Both the position numbers and the translations under genes were made by a program. From the NCBI GenBank assembly GCA_003255025.1, contig QANY01009387.1:2728001-2792000 (forward strand): 64,000 bases of DNA, in the 5' to 3' direction. Below the pieces are notes generated by a model, which was not told where the DNA came from, ran no database searches, and saw only the letters and a list, made by a program, of their open reading frames with translations. The DNA comes from Datisca glomerata (lineage: Eukaryota > Streptophyta > Magnoliopsida > Cucurbitales > Datiscaceae). This document shows, piece after piece, positions 60,664 to 64,000 of this stretch; the stretch's first letter is position 1, and the number at the start of each line of letters is the position of its first letter.

Positions 60664-62690
60664 TTCGAAAACAGATGTTAGAGATCAGGGTTTGAATCTG
60701 TTGGTAATTTGAAGCAGATGGACAGATAGAAGAAACAAATTCAAAACTTATTTATTGTTAAAGGAAAGAAGGAAGCTTTTTTTAGTGTGGTAATGAAGTC
60801 GCACTTTCATGCAGAGAGACAGAAAGAGAAAAAGGGAGCCAAAATGAAGATAGGCTTATTGAACTTTAGGGCCTGTCCTATTTAATGTACCTTATTTTGT
60901 ATAAGGAATAGAGAGATTCAACTCTCTAAAGCCAACAACCTTTGGTGTCTTATTATATATTTTATTAAATAGCTTTAGACTAAACAATTAATGTTATCAT
61001 TTATTATATGACATAGTTATATGTTAACAAATTTATAAATTATTAACACGTCACTCGTTTAATGTAATACTGTTCATTTTATTTAAGGTTAAATGGAAGG
61101 TGACTCACAAACTTTTTTTAATTCTTTAAATAGCTCAACGTTTAATTAGAAAAAATTGTGCTCTTGTTTATCATAAAAAAGAGAATTTGTGAGAATTCGT
61201 ATAGAGATAAAAGCACCTTTCGGCTTTTGTACATGGGACAATTTTAAAGAACAATTTCTGCCTGAATTTATGGTAGAATTATTCTATCATACAAAGGAAT
61301 TGTTATTTGATGAATTTCAAAATTTTAGGTCACTTCTCTAATTTGCATTTTGTTTGTCTCAGTTTAACTTCAAACTTTTACGTAGTTTTCAATCACAAAC
61401 AAATATTATGTGAAATTCGGGCAAATTTTTAGGAGGAATTATTTGCCCACAATTATACATTTATTCTAACATTTTTTCTTTCAAAATTGCAGTTTTTTAA
61501 AAATAAAGATAAACTCCAATACAAGACTTTAAGACGTGATAATTATAATTCAATATCCATAAAAAAAAACTATTTAAAAAAGCACGTGAGTGACAAGTTT
61601 ATATACCTATTATTGCCACAAGCATAAAGAAAATTCGAAAAAAAAGCCAGCTGTAGTACACAGTATATAAATGAATATGTCAAAAAGAGTATGTCATGAA
61701 CAAGATCTGGATTCGCATGCAATTCACTTCTTTTTTAATTTTATTTTTAATTTGTACCGACCAATTTTTAACTAAATATGATTAGTTTATATGTAGAACA
61801 AAATTAAAGCAAAAGGGAACTCTTTTAAAAGACTACCCTATTTTACTGCGACAACCCAAAGGGTTCTCTCCTTTCTTTTACCTCAGCGTATACTTTTTTC
61901 AAAGATAACATATTCAGTCCAAATCAAAGATATTTGTAAATGATTTTTTCGGTAGAAAAAATTTACGAACAAATAATAAATATAATAATAAAGAGAGATA
62001 GTGGGAGAATAAAAACTTCATAATTTACGTGAAAATTTTTTTTAAAAAAAAAAAATCACGGGAAGTCTTATGATGTTTTATTGTATTTTAGATTTTACAT
62101 CGTTGTATCGGTCTCAGCCCCCTATGTTGTTATATATATATTTATTTATAGGTTTTCAATCAGTTACATATAATCTAATATAACTTATCTAATTATAACT
62201 GAAAATAAGTTTAACATAATATTTCACTGAAATCTAGCTTATCAATATTAACAACTAAGTAAATTTTGACTATCTGATCACTCCAATGATCGTGATTAGC
62301 TGCTCTTTGAATTGTCGCGTTGACAAACCATGTACTTTCATCTGATTGGTCTCCTTTTCATAAACGCCTAGTTGATCTTACGGTTCTCATTTTATCTTCT
62401 TTTCGTTAGATTTTCGGTTTAGATCTTGCCACGTGCCATGTGAGATTTTGACTGTTCATTGGCTCTCAACAAAATAAAGAACTCAACATAATTTTATTTG
62501 TTGAAGTGTGATAATCATTATAACGCCTACTTGTTTATGTTCTCACGTGCTTCTTGGAAACATGGGACGTAGTTTTTCCAGATAACTTTTTGATTTTTCG
62601 TTGTCAGTGGTGGTTTCATTTCTTTCTGCCGTTACGTTCTTCTGTTCCTGTCTAGAAATGTTTTGCGGTTGTCGAGTAACTTTTTTATCA
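60664..62690. other. SDR upstream region and AT-rich intergenic DNA
   Basis: The first ~250 bases hold the presumed promoter and leader of the SDR gene (AG-rich on the plus strand at 60810-60840). Beyond that the sequence is AT-rich with homopolymers and no ORF or terminal repeat that I can support. Confidence 0.4.
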
Positions 62691-62739
62691 GTTTACTGTC
62701 GATGATGATTACTTCTCCTTCATTTGTTATTATGTCTTT

Positions 62740-63030
62740 CTGTTCCTTTCACTACGGGCTCATTGACAGAGTTTTCCCATTTTTTTACTACGGGCTCACT
62801 GATAAAGTTTCTCCCATTTCTTCATTTTTTTCTTTCTCTCGTACGTTAAGATCTGTGACAAGAATATTGTACAAAAATAATAACATAATAATTTATTGAA
62901 ATGAGTGAAGAATGAGTGTACTGTTTCATAATTTCATCACAAGGGTTCGAGTTTGATGTCCCACGTTCATTGGAAGAATTTTTCTAATTTTCCTTGCTAC
63001 GGACTCATTGATAGTTTTCTCCTCATTCAA
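62740..63030. repeat. Scattered CTACGGGCTCATTGA repeats
   Basis: CACTACGGGCTCATTGACAG (62751), ACTACGGGCTCACTGATAA (62787) and GCTACGGACTCATTGATAG (62997) are each followed by a TTTTC(T)CCC-type tail. No coding meaning seen. Confidence 0.5.
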
Positions 63031-63119
63031 AGACTTAGCGAAATTTGGGGATCAAAACCCGGTATTGTGCCGACTTCAAGCTTTCAACGGAATCCGTTTT
63101 AAAACACTTAGGAAATTTT

Positions 63120-63715
63120 TGGCTCCTAGTTCTCCCAATGACTTAGGTGCAAATAAGAAACCATGACCCCGTATCTATTCTAAGAGAAGGAATTATGAGC
63201 TACCCGCTCCCAATGACTTACGCCCTTATTTCCTTGTGAGTAGGACTTATGAATCGCCTATTTCCAAGTACTTAAGTTCAAATAAAGAACCATGGTCCTG
63301 TCTTGATTCTAAGACAAAGACTTACGAACTGTCCGCTCCCAAGAACCTAGGCCAAATGACCGTCAAACTTGTTCTCCACATTTCTGAGAAAAAGGTTTTT
63401 TCCACTTTCAAGGGCTTAGGTCAAAGGACCGCCGACCGTGTTCTCCATATTTTTAGAGAAGGTTTTTTCTGTTCACAAGGGCTTAGGCCAACCGCCGACC
63501 TTGTTCTCTACATTTCTGAGAGAAGGTTTTCCCCGCTCTTAAGGGCTTAAGCCAAAGGATCGCCGACCTTATTTTCCATATTTCTGAGAGAAGGTTTTTC
63601 CTACTCTCAAGGGCTTAGGCCAAAGGACCGGTGACCTTGTTTTCCACATTTGTAATGGAAGGCTTTTCCTGCTCTCAAGAGCTAAGGCCAAAGGACCGTC
63701 AATCTTGTTTTTCTT
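63120..63715. repeat. Minisatellite with ~67-bp units
   Basis: Units built on GGGCTTAGGCCAAAGGACCG, TTGTTCTCCACATTTCTGAG and AGAAGGTTTTTCC start at about 63344, 63412, 63479, 63543, 63611 and 63679 (spacing 64-68). A related, more diverged 75/54-base pattern (ACTTAGGTGCAAATAAG / ACTTAAGTTCAAATAAAG) precedes it from 63139. The 104-codon plus-strand ORF across it is a by-product of the repeat. Confidence 0.8.
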
Positions 63716-64000
63716 GCTTTGCTGTAGATGATAGAGAGTTGATACCATGAATTTATCTTGTAAGTTCGGATCAACTTTTCTTCACGTATCATGTCATAAC
63801 TTTGTGTAGGAAGCTCAGAATCTCACTTCGTAAAATTCTTTAGGAAGCTGACTCTTGTATCTTCACGATAATATATGAATCACCATGCAACTCTTCCCGC
63901 ATTAGTTTAGTTTTTATGATTGAAGCTGACTTATCTGTGCTATCTTCGTTTCTGAACATTCTATATGAAATTCATCATAACTTTTGCTCGTGAGTTCTAA
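63716..64000. other. Window end, nothing recognised
   Basis: Non-coding sequence after the minisatellite; no gene, terminal repeat or regulatory signal that I can support. Confidence 0.35.

Noticed and set aside
63236..63550. 104-codon ORF at the right edge
   Set aside because: Entirely within the ~67-bp minisatellite; its peptide repeats only mirror the DNA repeat.

Overview
The window is nuclear DNA of a flowering plant, most likely a eudicot. It is AT-rich, its genes have many GT-AG introns, and it holds plant-specific genes (a KRYPTONITE-type histone methyltransferase, the chloroplast LIR1 protein, a plant sialyltransferase-like protein) among degenerate plant retrotransposons and DNA transposons. 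A run of Ns at 26457-26564 marks it as a draft assembly. I could not place the species.

Layout. 1-4461: the 3' part of a Copia-type LTR sitting in a decayed L1-type LINE. 5316-21045 (+): a complete 15-coding-exon SUVH4/KRYPTONITE gene. Its intron 3 holds plastid-tRNA-like fragments and a LINE scrap. Its 7.7-kb intron 8 holds a nested block: a hAT-like element (11074-17040, near-identical 8-bp target duplications) carrying both a Copia element and a second hAT-like element, with a Harbinger-like MITE next door. 21903-23536 (-): a TSSC4-family U5 snRNP factor, convergent with SUVH4. 24054-28295 (+): a sialyltransferase-like gene sharing a 517-bp divergent promoter with TSSC4. 29403-30064 (+): LIR1. 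31487-31816 (+): a small secreted Cys-containing peptide of unknown family.

32.5-43.7 kb is mobile DNA: a tandemly duplicated AT-rich segment with PPR-like shreds, a plant-mobile-domain (PMD) pseudogene, an array of short hairpins, a FAR1-type MULE transposase pseudogene, and the gag/protease half of a Copia element with its LTR. 44.5-53.8 kb is a three-level nest: a palindromic ~70-bp satellite holds a poly(A) retroposon, which holds a Tekay/Del-like Gypsy chromovirus. 54.1-54.7 kb holds a MULE N-terminal fragment. 54.7-58.9 kb is AT-rich and apparently gene-free. 58894-60663 (-) is a short-chain dehydrogenase gene whose two small 5' exons (presequence) I assembled from splice sites. The right end carries a ~67-bp minisatellite.

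The six intact host genes have unrelated jobs (heterochromatin, splicing, glycosylation, photosynthesis, a secreted peptide, redox metabolism). What connects the window is transposon load. A gene of the transposon-silencing pathway (SUVH4 with CMT3) itself carries a large nested transposon block in an intron and still keeps an uninterrupted reading frame. All gene models come from reading codons and splice sites by eye; no alignment or expression data were available.
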